A stretch of DNA of 64,000 nt from Antedon mediterranea (GCF_964355755.1 NC_092680.1:3509001-3573000); one strand, 5' to 3'. Counted from the first letter of the stretch, positions 51,901-61,482 are shown. Numbers and translations: made by a program. Notes: generated from the letters alone by a model not told the origin.

Positions 51901-54900
51901 AACCAAAATACCTTTCAACTCTTCACATAAGATTTACGAGAATGTTGCAAACATTCATATTTTTTTATCTTGCATTCATTTCCATAAAAATAAAGATCAA
52001 AGTAATATCAACTGTTGATACACTGCGACATTAATCAGAAAAATGTATTTGCCTATGATGTCAATGTATATACAGTACTTACAAAATAAAAAATATGTAT
52101 TACGGTATGCCAATATTAATGAGGCCACCACCAGGAAAGTTAATCATACTTGTTTTTACATATAGCATACAGTAGATTTACCAATCATTTGACAAAATAT
52201 GGCAATACGGCATTGAAACAGTTTCCCGAGGTTAAACAACGTTCGGCTAACGTAGAGAACTTGAATAGAAGATCATCTAGGAATATCGTGTGTCCTAGGT
52301 ATAATGGTAAACTGGACCAGGCAGAGTAGTATGGGGTATAGTCACTCCACACTTCATATCCAATAATTAGTTAAAGTATGTCACTGGTGGGTCGCTTGGT
52401 GTCGTCAAACCAAGCGAGGAGCCCATTGATTGGATTTGGGAGTAGTCTGTAAATGGCGTTAATTACTTATGGATGGTATAGCATGGAAGAAAATAAATTT
52501 TTGTAATCTCCAGATTACAGAAATGATCACAGAATTTTTAATTATAGATTTTCACCATCCAGGATCAAGATTTTTTGCCAGAGCTACCAAAATCTTAGAC
52601 TAGACAATGTTCCTGAATTTACAGGGTATTTCTGGGTGCATTCCAAAAAAAAAAGAAACTAATGCTTATTTTTGTGTCATTGATTGAATAGTGTCCAGAA
52701 ATGATATCGTTTCGTCACTACAAACTATGTATATTTTTGTCAAGTTGGGAGGTCTGGATCGTATACTACTACAGTATACTGTATATGCAGTTATATATAG
52801 AGAACAACAAAATAAGATTATTTATTTAATGTTGAGAAAAGAAAATTAGAAAGAAAATTAGAAGAAATTACCTTAGAGCCTTTTAACTATCAACCTACAG
52901 TATTGCGCATGCCAACCAAGTGATGTTACACAGAAATATACTAATCATTAATTTTTAATATCAAGTTTCTCAAAACTGTTTAATGAAAAAAAATACTTGT
53001 GTTGTTTATAGATACATTGATTGAAAATACAGGTATCTTAATTGTACAGTGAAAGTAAAAGAATAACTCAACTGTCTCATCATAACTGTGGATTGTAAAA
53101 AACGACAAAATATTAATTGAGAGTGGCGATACAAATAACAGATCAAGGCGGGAGCCTCTCGTGGGAAGGACATTACCACGGCAACACCAAACATATGTTA
53201 CTTACCCTTCCTGTCTTGTCTCCCATTACTTTTTTGGAGTGAGAGATGAGAATACTGACAAGTGTATTCGATACAAAATATGTTGTATAGTATTCCTTAC
53301 AATCTTTGTTTTAATATGAAAATATTTGAAAATTTCACATTGAAGAAATTAATTCATGATAAAGACATTTTTCATGCTTGAGTGATATTGACACTTTATG
53401 TGAATGATTTTTGCTCTGATAAAAAAAACATTTTCCATACGCTTTTGTAAAAAATGCTTTTATAAAATGGAATTCAATTTATTCTATCTATGGGACATCT
53501 TCTCTGGGAAGACTCAAGTAGGCTATAAAATTTCATAACTTGTAGGCCCACTATGATTATACAGGCCCACTACATACATTAGTAAATCAGTTAATACTGT
53601 ATTTCAAAGAATTAATTAATTATAACATAAATTAATAAATTGGTTCATGAACAAAACGTTTCAAATATCACACTAAAAGCACAATAAGTACTGAAGCAAC
53701 GTTTTTTTTTCTTAAATTCTTTAAATTAAAAAAAGTTTTGTTCATTTATCAAAGGTATACAACTCGTAATGTTCATCTAGATTACTGTACTGCTTATATA
53801 ATCATAGCTTAGTATGTTTTAATACTTGGCTTGTAATAAATAAGAGACAGAATATTAAATAAAACAGCTCTTATTAATCTCTTCCTGTAAATTGTAAACA
53901 TTGAGTAGCAAAAAGTAAAAAATTCAAAATAGTCTTTGAAAACTTGATTCTGTAACTGGCACTGGATTGCCTCAACTTTTTGAGTTGTTTTAAGGTTTCT
54001 TCTGGGAGCAGCGCAACTAGACTGCTGCTATAAATGTTTAATGTTTAAAAATATAACACTACTTTATATTAATATCTTTCAATTGCTTAATTCTCTAATG
54101 GGAATTGATTTAAGTTCTGAAAGCAAATAAGAAATTTGAAATCCATATTCATTTGTATTCAAATGAGTTCTGTACATTTAAACACGTAATTGTCCCTAAA
54201 ATTATTTAAAAGTAGACTTGCTTTTTAGAAATTATATATAAATAAATAAGTCTCTACTGTTGTCTTTTTATTTTCTTTTTATTGAAAATGTAAAGAATAT
54301 ATAATCTCAAGTTAAAAGCACTTCACATCTTAACAAATCTATAAGAGATTATGATCAGATTCCATATAGATGAATCAGATGATTTGATTAATAAAACTGA
54401 TCATAAAAACAGCTACTTCAAATAAAACAAACCTATTAATATTAATATAGAATCGTTATATTCACACTGCCATTTAACTGTTTATTGAATATTTGTCCTG
54501 TTTCTGCAGCCAAGAACATGCTTATTAAAGAAACACTTGTTTCAAGTCAATTTAATAAGATATTTAGAACATTTACACTACCTAAATTTTGTATAATGTT
54601 TTTAAAAATAAGAAACAGTTTTGCTTTTAATCAAGGTTTTTAATATTGATTGTTCTGTGAAAAATTAACAAAAGTTGTTAAAACATGGTTAATAGTTGTG
54701 TGATGTATACCCAGGAGAGATTAGTAGAATCTGGGTACAAAACTTCCTGAACTAATTAACGAAGGACGTACCAAATGGTACCGGTTTGTAAAAGACTTAT
54801 ACCCAGTTAATGATAGGGATAGGACAATACTGTATATGTAATAGGCCAAGGTCAGATTGTTTTAAGCATATTTCACTTTTTAAATTAGTATTAATTTAAT

Positions 54901-57900
54901 GATGATTAACAGATGCCTGGTAGCCCATATGGTGGGGAACTAAATATGTGATATTGTCAAATGCTTTTTTTTCCTAAATCTAATTTCTCTTGTGCATTTA
55001 TATTAGGATTTGTATCTTTGTATAGTTTAGAACAAATATTACACAACATGCTCTATTTACTCTCAGAACATGGCGTGGTGATTAATATGCATACTAAAGT
55101 CAGAGTCCGAGGTTCAAATCCTGTCTGACCTCAAGATATGTTTACATTAATGAAACAACTCAATACTAGTAGAATATATAGTGTTTGTTGTGTGTCCATC
55201 ACATGAATGGATTGTCACTTCCAGGACAGTGTCACTTCCAGGACAGTGCAGTGACTTAAGTCAATTTATTGGAAATTCTTAAGGATGTATCGTCCACCAA
55301 AGCATAAAATAAAGATATATAAACCAAACTGTGACTATTAAAATTAATGATTTTACTTAATTAAAAAAACACAAAAATATAGTTAAAATTAACACAAAAA
55401 ATCAGAAAATGGGCTTCCGGTAAACTTTTTGGTGTTTTCTTTAAATTATAGTTACATTTATCAAAATAATTTTTGTTTTCAGGTTGGACAAGATAACTTA
55501 AAGCCAGAAGAAAACAACAATTATAGAACTACTGATACATTTACAAGGTCTATAATACTGTTTAGACCTACCACTGATTTTTATCTATTTTTCTATAAAT
55601 TTTCAACTTTGAAACACTGTACACTAGTAGCACTAGTATGAGTTACAAAGCAAAACAATCTCCACATTCATAGTCTGAATTCATTATACAATGAATGGTC
55701 AATGGTTTCAATACAAAGGATTGTTTTTCCTGATTAGACAATGAATTAATTAAACAGTAATTAAAACCTTTTGAAACCTAGTACTTTACTCCATAGTACC
55801 AACTAAAGAATTCTGTTACTGTATCAGTTCAGGGAGTTAGTTATACCTCCCTGAACTTTTGCAATGTTTTTGTGTTTAAAGCGATTGTCTTACTTTAATA
55901 ATAGTTTTATTTTATATCACATAGCAAGTCATTTGATGCTTGGTTGATTTTTGTACTTATAATCGGTCTTAATGTAAATTACTTCAATCGCCTCCAAAAC
56001 AAAACAAAAGGATATTTCAGGTACAAATTGGCCTACTCATGCAACATGGTATTTCATATCAGCACCACTGAGGCGAGTATTCAATTTGATCAGGATGAAA
56101 TCTTATATGTTCACCACTGAAACATACAGTAGCAAGTGTTTAGTGTTAGTAGAACCATTATTTTTTACATAGAAACAAAAATTGTATTTGACCTTTAACC
56201 TGCAGAACGGAGGACTCAACCAAGTAAACAAGAATATGTAAAAAAAAAAAAATTGATACAATTCCTGTCATGCCGAAAGCGACAAGATAAAATAGCCCAA
56301 CATTCCAGTGTCTCGGGAAAAAATTAACTAGTTGTTAAAAAATCAATTACACACACTTTTTTGCAAAATAGTAGTAAATTATAAGGGTCTTTAAGAACTG
56401 TCCCCTTGAGGTAAGCTTAAATAGTTAAAGATAAGATTTTAATGGAGATGGTCTTGTCTGGTAGATGTTAAGCATGCCAAATATAAAAATTGCTGTGTAA
56501 TTTGTGCTGTAAGAATAATAACAACTAGAGAAATTCCTTTAAGATGGTGTTGAAAAGAAATGCTGATGACTAAACAAAGCAAGTAAAAAAATTCAAAAAT
56601 TTATGAATGATTAGCTTCAAAATTATAAACAAAACCTAAGATTTTGGGAAAGGAAAAGAGAACATTTACATTAAGCTGGTTATATTTTTCAAAAATGACT
56701 AATATAGTAATATCATATATATATAATTTGCATTTGATAAGATAGTTTATTGTATGAAATATACTTATTGTATTATGTACAGTAACATTAGGTAAAGATG
56801 AATCAGTTTTCAGGGTTTGACTTCTAGAAGTTGAAGTAGAAATGAATGAGGGCCAAAGTTGATATGATCAAGAAGGGAAGCAGGAACATGAGTTTGGGTG
56901 GAACTTGGTTTGCAAGACAGTAAGAAGAGAAGATATGATGTAGCAGACAGATGATAACCGTTTGAAAAAGTTTGAAAATATAATAAAATCCTGATGTTCA
57001 AGATGTTTATGTATATATTTATTGTAAAGAACATTCATCAAAATAAAAAAATGAGGAAAGAACCAACAAATCCTGGATCACTTACTTCTAATTTTGATTT
57101 GAAGAATGATGCTCCCATTCCAATAAGTCTTAACAAAACCTGTAATAAAGAATAAAGTTAAAAAAATGTGTTAAATATTTATGTACTGTTTACTTCAAGA
57201 AGTGTTTTAAAAAATCAGGATAAAAAAAAACGTTTTCCAGATTCAAAGTTACATGTTCACATTCATTAATTTCCTTTATTTCAGATAGTACAGTACATTC
57301 ATATACAAAAAAAAAGAAACACATTTCACTGAGAACAAAAACAACCTAAAACATTAATAAAAAAACATTTATTTTAATAGGCATATTAAAAAAAATTCTA
57401 ATTTTAACTACAGTAACATTTCTATAAGGGGACACCTTCAGAATCCAGTTTTCTTGTATAGATGCCATCTTAAAAACATATTTCCCTCGCTCTTAAAAAA
57501 TGTTCTTTTAAGAAGTTAAGTGATAAATTAATTAAGGTATAGTATATACAGTTAAACTATTGAACTTTGTAGATTTTGTAAAATACAGGTGCACCAATAT
57601 TCATGAATGCATATACAATTGCCTATTTAATTTTTTTTCCAATAAGTCACCCACCATCGATTTTGGTAGATCACCAATGTAAAGATATCGGTATAGGGCC
57701 AGATGGCAATGAACTATTTAAAAACATATTACCAAGGTTATCAACTTATATATCAAAAGTATAGGATGTTTGTGATAATTAACAGTTCCTGGACTAATCT
57801 AGAAAATGTCGTAGACTTAGCCTCTACACCAGCAAATGCCTGTCACAACCCCAAAAGGATTTACTAAGACATACACTAGACGATAGTAGGCCTACCTAGA

Positions 57901-60900
57901 AATAAGCTAACGTTATGTCAATTTTCTATTCAAGTAAACTTAAACATAAAAGGAAGCTAAGGAAATTGTTGAGTGGAAAAGAAATTAAAAGGATAAAGTA
58001 AAGTAAAAGTGGGTAAAAGGTTAAAGGTTACAAAACGGATTGATATATAATAGCGTGTATGTCATAAAGAAAATAAGATCAATGTAATTTGTTAAAGATG
58101 ATAGTGGAAGATGGTACATACATTTTTTCAAAATATACCATTCAATATGTGCAAATATGAAACTCTTAAAATAAACACAAATTATAAAAGTATACAATAA
58201 TATAAAAACTGAAATTATTATAAAATGGAAGATAAAGTTTATACAAAACAAGGCCATATACATGGCTGCGGTCGCGTGCTCAAATTTGAGTTAGTGTTTA
58301 CCGACCAACCGACCGACATACTGTAAGTGAGCTGTAGAGTCACGTTTGCACGCAACTAAAAATTAAAGCTCAACATTAATACATAAAGAATAATTGATAA
58401 TCATCAATCAAAATTAGGCTAACAAAATAGAGCTGTCAATTATTATTTTTTACCAAAACTGAAGGCGAGTCCAAATTATGCATTTTTTCTTATGTGACTA
58501 ACTTCCCTACCCACCCACACACTCCATGTTATCCCTTGATAGGGGTAATTCCTCACCCCTCCCACACCCTCCCACACACACAGTAGCAAGCTCCACTATG
58601 ATTGGCTGGTAATTGATCCCTGGTGAATTTTATGAAAAGGAGTTGCTTGTCTCAATCAACGGATGTGAATGATTGGCAACGGTTTAATAAATGGAACGAA
58701 TCATGTGAAGGGATCGAAATAATAATTGATTAATTCACTTAAATCAGTGCGTGTCGGAATTGGTGCCTCGGGTTAGGCAATCTCCTCACTTATAAAACAT
58801 GGAAACTAGGAGATTTACAATATGGAACGGTGTAGTGAGTATACATAGTCCACACCCTGCTAAAAGCAAATAACCCAGATTCTAAACCATATTTCTTCTT
58901 TTTTTTTCATTTTTGTGTTAAATATTAAATACATAATTTGATTGCACAAGACAAACAGGTAAAATGAATAAAATCTAAAATACAAATAAAATATTTATCA
59001 TTATCATATTAGGCAGTTTTAAAAACATTTTATCTAAAACTTCAAGTGTATACATTTCCAAAAAATGTAATTAATCTATGAATAGCATTTGTAATGTAGA
59101 ATAAACATAATGCATTGGATATCAGTATTCAAAGTCCAATAAAATACTGGATTACTACTAAGCTCTCAGAAATGAAACTAAATTAAAATAATTGATACCA
59201 GATACATAATTACGATTTAATATTAAAGCATTCATTCCACGTAAAATAATGTTATGGCACGTGGTAACATCACAAAAGCTTTGTTCTTTATTTTGCTATT
59301 AATCAATAGCTGAATAAACAAAACTATTATTCAGAACGCATTTTACAAAATGGGATGTGCCCATATATGGACATGATGATGTCATATCACTACCATATTT
59401 GGGGATATTTACTGTTATACAGTATTTGGGCACATCACATTTGTGTTGTCAAACTAGTTTGATAGTGTAGACAGAGCTTTAAACAGGGGGTGGGGAGAAA
59501 CAATTGAATTTGAATGGAAAACATCTTATTAGATGACGCATTATTAATTTGTTTTGAAGAGGGAAATCAATGGCAACTTGTCAGACACATTTAAATATTA
59601 AAATTAATATCATATTCTTTAATTTTTAAACATCAAATTAATTGTATAAATTTATGAATATTGTTCAAATTAAAAAGGCAATAAATTTGTAGGTAAATTT
59701 TTCATTTCATATTTGCATGAGAAAATAAATATTATAATATAATATTATATTAATTTTTAACAAGACAAAATTGATTTTAAATTGAGAATGTATATTTTTA
59801 GCTATGGATAGGTATTCAAAATTATATTTAAAAAATTATACATTTGGAAACATGTCAAACTTTTTTTCAATTTTTTAAGTAGTTTATATTATTTTAAATG
59901 TTTTTAATATTATACTTTAGCTAACTATTAAACCTTTATTGTAAGTGCAAAAAAGAGCCTGCCAAAATTCTGTCAATGACCTTTAAACTAATGTTGTACA
60001 GTATATTAAATTATTGATATAATGTTATCTAAAAGCAATGGGTAAAGACTGTAAACATATATAACTGTGAATTAACTTATCTAATACGAGCCATAAACAG
60101 TTTCTTGGCACAAACAGTAAATCTTTCATAAATCCTCTATTACTATTAGTGTAAATAAATCAGTGATTTTACAAAAAGGTACAAACCGAAACATTGTGAT
60201 AGAAATGAACATGACTTTGTTCGTATGAGAGCTTGAGCCCTTAGTTTTGGCAATCCAAGGGGCCATTCAACACTGGGACAGGTGGGGGGGGGGAGTGTCT
60301 TAGCGACCTTGTTGCCATTTTTAGCCTTTTTTGACATATTTTAAAGCTTGCTTTAAGTTTAGATTTACTGTTATAAATACCATACTTCTAATTGAATTTT
60401 GTGTCAACATTATGAATTTGTGATAAAACAAAGGCAGCCACCGCAGACGACAGCACATTGTCGAACATAAACTTGATTAAAGGAAAATTTCCTAAAGTTT
60501 CACCTTTTTTCCACATTTTGTTGTTGTCTAGACCCTCGAGTCTGAGGCTCCCGAGTTTAACCAGTGAGCGCTCATAGCTGTTACGACACTGCCCTTTGTC
60601 ATGTTAACATAAAGCAATCAATATACCTATTAGAAGATGTGTTATCTTATCTCAGTATACATGTAAGTATACTGATATTATGATAACGTTAATGGCAATA
60701 TGGAGCAGCCCTCACTAATTCATTGGAAATCTTGTATTGCATTGAAAAGTAAACATCCTGGAACTGTAAAACAGATGCCTGTTATCCCACCGCGCCAACA
60801 TGGTTGAGGTAAGGTATTGTAAAAAAAGTAAATTACAATTTTGGAATATCCCCGCTAGTGATAAACACCTGTGTTCCTCACCACTACTGTATCAAATACA

Positions 60901-61482
60901 GTAGGCGATTACAGCAATTATAAAAGGCATATTCCTTTTGAGTTGCATTTCTCCCATTTTAACACCAATTTGTGATACACAATGATCTTTGTTTAGCTCT
61001 TCCTCAATTCTTTCCTCCTCCACAATTCTTTCCACAATCTGTTTCCTTCCTCAATCCTCTCCCTTTCCACAATCTTTTCCTCCTCCTCAATCATTTCCTC
61101 CTCCCCAATCATTTCCTCCTCCCCAATCCTTTCCTCCTCCCCAATCTCTTCCTCCCACCAATCTTTTCCTCCTCCCTAATCCTTTCCACAATCTGTTTCC
61201 TTCCCTAATCCTCTCCCTTCCTCCAATCCTTTCCTCCTCCCTAATACTTTCCTCCTCCCTAATCCTTTCCTTCTCCTCAATCCTTTCCTCTCCCTTTCCT
61301 CCTCCCCAATCACTTCCTCCTCCCCAATCCTCTCTCTTTCTACCAATCAGTCTTCTCCCCCATCCCCTGTCCTTAGTTTACCGTTATCATACTTACTTCA
61401 ACAATAAAAACAGATAAAATACTAAGTGTTGTGGCTGATAACGCCTCAAGTAAGGTCTCCATATCCAGTCCATCTGACCGTA
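33929..61482 (-). CDS. Hv1/TMEM266-like voltage-sensor-domain membrane protein (8 exons, N-terminus missing)
   Basis: Join of 61397-61482, 57086-57139, 48340-48484, 46897-47012, 43900-44041, 35184-35834, 34529-34695 and 33929-33961; all splice phases match and about 463 residues follow. In order: S2 ([10 protein letters not shown]), S2-S3 loop, S3 ([14 protein letters not shown]), S4 ([15 protein letters not shown]), a charged coiled coil (about 85 residues), a Ser/Thr-rich tail of about 220 residues, an acidic coiled-coil segment and a C-terminal [11 protein letters not shown]2-S3 aligns without gaps with human Hv1, keeping the Phe, Glu and Asp of the charge-transfer centre. Hv1 is about 270 residues and lacks the long tail. 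TMEM266 is about 530 residues with a coiled coil and long disordered tail, and its tail has a similar YNGP..SG motif as I recall it. I therefore favour TMEM266. Function in human is unsettled (voltage-sensing without clear current). S1 is not visible; it is probably right of the window. Confidence 0.88.
34529..34695 (-). CDS. Voltage-sensor gene exon, acidic coiled coil
   Basis: A 167 bp exon encoding 55 residues: [19 protein letters not shown], then [20 protein letters not shown] and [13 protein letters not shown]. The second half is a strong amphipathic, Glu/Leu-rich helix that could form a second coiled coil. Acceptor TTAACAG; donor GTGAGT. A 128-codon ORF on the opposite strand is its shadow. 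Confidence 0.92.
34696..35183 (-). other. Intron with dispersed short repeat at 35075-35122
   Basis: Intron of the voltage-sensor gene. It holds a plus-strand copy of the 20-mer tttatccaggtaagctaggc (from about 35105), also found at about 51741 and 62026. Confidence 0.75.
35184..35834 (-). CDS. Voltage-sensor gene exon, long Ser/Thr-rich cytoplasmic tail
   Basis: A 651 bp exon, the longest in the gene, encoding 216 residues between [20 protein letters not shown] and [10 protein letters not shown]. It is low in hydrophobic residues, rich in Ser, Asp and Asn, and likely disordered and phosphorylated. Two similar short motifs, YINFAFDHN and FVNLAFDSD, stand out. The open frame across the whole stretch and splice phases 2-in/1-out fit the neighbouring exons. 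Acceptor TTTTTTAG; donor GTAAGA. Confidence 0.9.
36960..37090 (-). mobile_element. Possible Penelope-like/retroelement 3' relic
   Basis: On the minus strand a segment reads cctgaggatgatcgaagt, then a short hairpin and actttgcgaaactcaacagt. The layout CCTGAxGA...CGAAAC recalls the end region of Penelope-like and related retroelements in animals. It is short, has no intact ORF, and the identification rests on a remembered motif. Confidence 0.3.
39350..39960. repeat. Purine-rich tandem array
   Basis: Irregular copies of a unit containing aaaggtttgcaagaaaagaa, ggcatgaaaataagattgga and ggaaaatggtatag. Starts of the aaaggtttgc block are at 39361, 39566, 39702 and 39823. The plus strand is almost all purine plus T. 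On the minus strand the array reads as two long overlapping Ser/Leu/Phe/Pro ORFs (39264-39848, 39320-40066), which are artefacts. Confidence 0.92.
41644..41940. mobile_element. MITE, TTAAAGATGTATTGTCC family (copy 4)
   Basis: Ends are atgtattgtccccctaaaaa and catgtttttagggacaatac atctttaa, a perfect terminal inverted repeat of about 20 bases. It is a full-length copy of 297 bp inside an intron. Confidence 0.9.
43900..44041 (-). CDS. Voltage-sensor gene exon, coiled coil part 2 and linker
   Basis: A 142 bp exon encoding [20 protein letters not shown], then [15 protein letters not shown] and [12 protein letters not shown]. The first part resembles the end of the Hv1 coiled coil (EIERLNKLLRQ), and the YNGP motif resembles a segment of the TMEM266 tail. 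Acceptor TTTTTCAG; donor GTATGT. It ends in phase 1 (G, completed to Ala). Confidence 0.9.
44182..44447. mobile_element. MITE, CTCTGTCTACACTATCAAAC family, full-length copy
   Basis: Terminal repeats are aagctctgtctacactatca at the left and tttgatagtgtagcagagtt at the right. Inside are gtgtgatgtgcccaaatatg, two tatggtagtgatatg repeats and ttcagctattgattaatagc. It is 266 bp with no ORF. It abuts the next element directly. Confidence 0.88.
44448..45304. mobile_element. Non-autonomous inverted-repeat transposon, GGGCCTGTTTCTAT family
   Basis: It starts tgggcctgtttctattga and ends tctatagaaacaggccct. Longer inverted homology continues inward (gaacggtttt, aaaccggtttc, gcagctcaattttta against taaaaattgctcc). 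At 857 bp it is larger than the other MITEs. A 74-codon minus-strand ORF (44769-44545, [20 protein letters not shown]) lies inside; I do not recognise it, and it may be chance or a captured fragment. Confidence 0.75.
46897..47012 (-). CDS. Voltage-sensor gene exon, post-S4 coiled coil part 1
   Basis: A 116 bp exon encoding [20 protein letters not shown] and a Gln/Ala-rich helix ending QSQYDQQL. It is highly charged with heptad-like spacing of Leu/Ile/Met, as expected for the cytoplasmic coiled coil directly following S4 in Hv1 and TMEM266. Acceptor TTTTTCAG, donor GTAAGA. Confidence 0.9.
47013..48339 (-). other. Intron with a MITE
   Basis: Intron between the S3-S4 exon and the coiled-coil exon. 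Apart from the MITE at 47169-47510, nothing recognised. Confidence 0.6.
47169..47510. mobile_element. MITE, TTAAAGATGTATTGTCC family (copy 5, inverse orientation)
   Basis: Bounded by ttaaagatgtattgtcctcc and ttcagggagacaatacatct ttaa, with TTAA at both ends. Internal landmarks are the reverse complement of copies 2-4. Confidence 0.9.
48340..48484 (-). CDS. Voltage-sensor gene exon with S3 and S4
   Basis: A 145 bp exon, acceptor TTATAG and donor GTAAGT, encoding 48 residues. S3 [18 protein letters not shown] keeps both aspartates found in Hv1 (IFD and FILD). An extracellular loop with VNEEYPGT follows, then S4 [16 protein letters not shown]4 has Arg at the first two gating positions but Gly at the third (Hv1 R211) and His where Hv1 has N214. 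It ends in phase 1 and the Ser codon is completed by the next exon. Confidence 0.95.
48804..49169. mobile_element. MITE, TATAGAGTATCACGGTG family
   Basis: Terminal inverted repeats are tatagagtatcacggtg and caccgtgatactctata, each followed inward by a tgacgtcac palindrome, and further inward by caaccaaaaatgcgttcagc mirrored by gctgaacgcgttttttggtt. It is 366 bp with no ORF. Confidence 0.88.
49940..49983 (+). repeat. Retroelement-like 3' tail with (ATTG)n
   Basis: gagaaataaaaattattaat is followed by three copies of tgat/attg. A polyadenylation-like hexamer with a tetranucleotide tail resembles a LINE or SINE 3' end; the body is not recognisable. Confidence 0.35.
51471..51606. mobile_element. 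MITE, CTCTGTCTACACTATCAAAC family, short copy
   Basis: Ends are taaagctctgtccacactat and actagtttgatagtgtagac, with the family's tatcactaccatatttaagc repeat inside. At 136 bp it is an internally deleted copy. Confidence 0.88.
51734..51764 (+). repeat. Short dispersed repeat, copy 2
   Basis: Contains the 20-mer tttatccaggtaagctaggc also present in two other introns of the same gene. Flanks differ after gcaca. Confidence 0.8.
55071..55135 (+). repeat. tRNA-derived SINE head
   Basis: The A-box-like tggcgtggtgattaatatgc (55071-55090) and B-box ggttcaaatcc (55111-55121) are about 40 bases apart, followed by tgtctgacc. Spacing and motifs fit a Pol III internal promoter of a tRNA-derived SINE. The cloverleaf does not close, so it is not a tRNA gene. 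Confidence 0.55.
55282..55500. mobile_element. Diverged MITE, TTAAAGATGTATTGTCC family (copy 6)
   Basis: It begins cttaaggatgtatcgtccac and ends ttttcaggttggacaagata acttaa. Internal similarity is weak and the element is shorter than the others. Confidence 0.5.
57086..57139 (-). CDS. Voltage-sensor gene micro-exon, end of S2 and S2-S3 loop
   Basis: A 54 bp, phase 0/0 exon encoding [18 protein letters not shown], with acceptor ATTACAG and donor GTAAGT. Joined to its neighbours it gives a gapless match to the Hv1 segment from E153 to the S3 aspartate, including Arg in place of K157. Its small size explains why it is easily missed. Confidence 0.88.
59275..59482. mobile_element. MITE, CTCTGTCTACACTATCAAAC family, half copy, inverse orientation
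   Basis: Its sequence is the reverse complement of about three quarters of the full copy at 44182, from gttctttattttgctattaa to the terminal repeat tttgatagtgtagacagagc. The other terminal repeat is missing. Confidence 0.88.
60990..61350. repeat. Pyrimidine-rich minisatellite (TCCTCCTCCCCAATC-type)
   Basis: About 20 imperfect copies of a 15-21 base unit made of tcctcctccccaatc and ctttcc. It lies 47 bases beyond the 5' splice site of the S2 exon, so on the gene's transcript it reads as gattgggga-ggaggaaa repeats. ORFs across it are Pro/Ser/Leu artefacts. Confidence 0.95.
61397..61482 (-). CDS. Voltage-sensor gene exon with S2 segment
   Basis: Acceptor TTTTAG ends at 61483; donor GTAAGT starts at 61396. 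It opens with two bases of a split codon, then 28 residues starting [14 protein letters not shown] and ending ILSVFIVE. The Phe and Glu match human Hv1 F150 and E153, key S2 positions. Because it opens in phase 1, at least one upstream exon (S1) must exist. A pyrimidine-rich minisatellite lies just past its donor (60990-61350). Confidence 0.88.

Larger units (their letters stand above)
48485..57085 (-). other. 8.6 kb intron of the voltage-sensor gene
   Basis: No exon recognised. It contains a MITE at 48804-49169, a (attg)n-tailed segment at 49940-49983, a MITE fragment at 51471-51606, the short dispersed repeat at about 51741, a tRNA-like SINE head at 55071-55121 and a diverged MITE at 55282-55500. 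Confidence 0.6.
57140..61396 (-). other. 4.3 kb intron of the voltage-sensor gene
   Basis: It contains a half MITE (59275-59482) and a pyrimidine-rich minisatellite (60990-61350). There is no exon-like sequence otherwise; cccacacactccca-type C-rich DNA occurs at 58505-58590. Confidence 0.6.

Noticed and set aside
55071-55135. Genuine tRNA gene
   Set aside because: A and B boxes are present, but acceptor and anticodon stems do not pair, so it is called a SINE head.
60972-61417. Overlapping plus-strand Pro/Ser/Leu-rich ORFs (78 and 142 codons)
   Set aside because: They are translations of the TCCTCCTCCCCAATC minisatellite in two frames.
33929-61482. Plain HVCN1 (proton channel) as the gene name
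   Set aside because: The voltage sensor is Hv1-like, but the roughly 330-residue cytoplasmic tail after the S4 exon and the islet neighbour fit TMEM266 better. I left the symbol empty because phylogeny could not be run.
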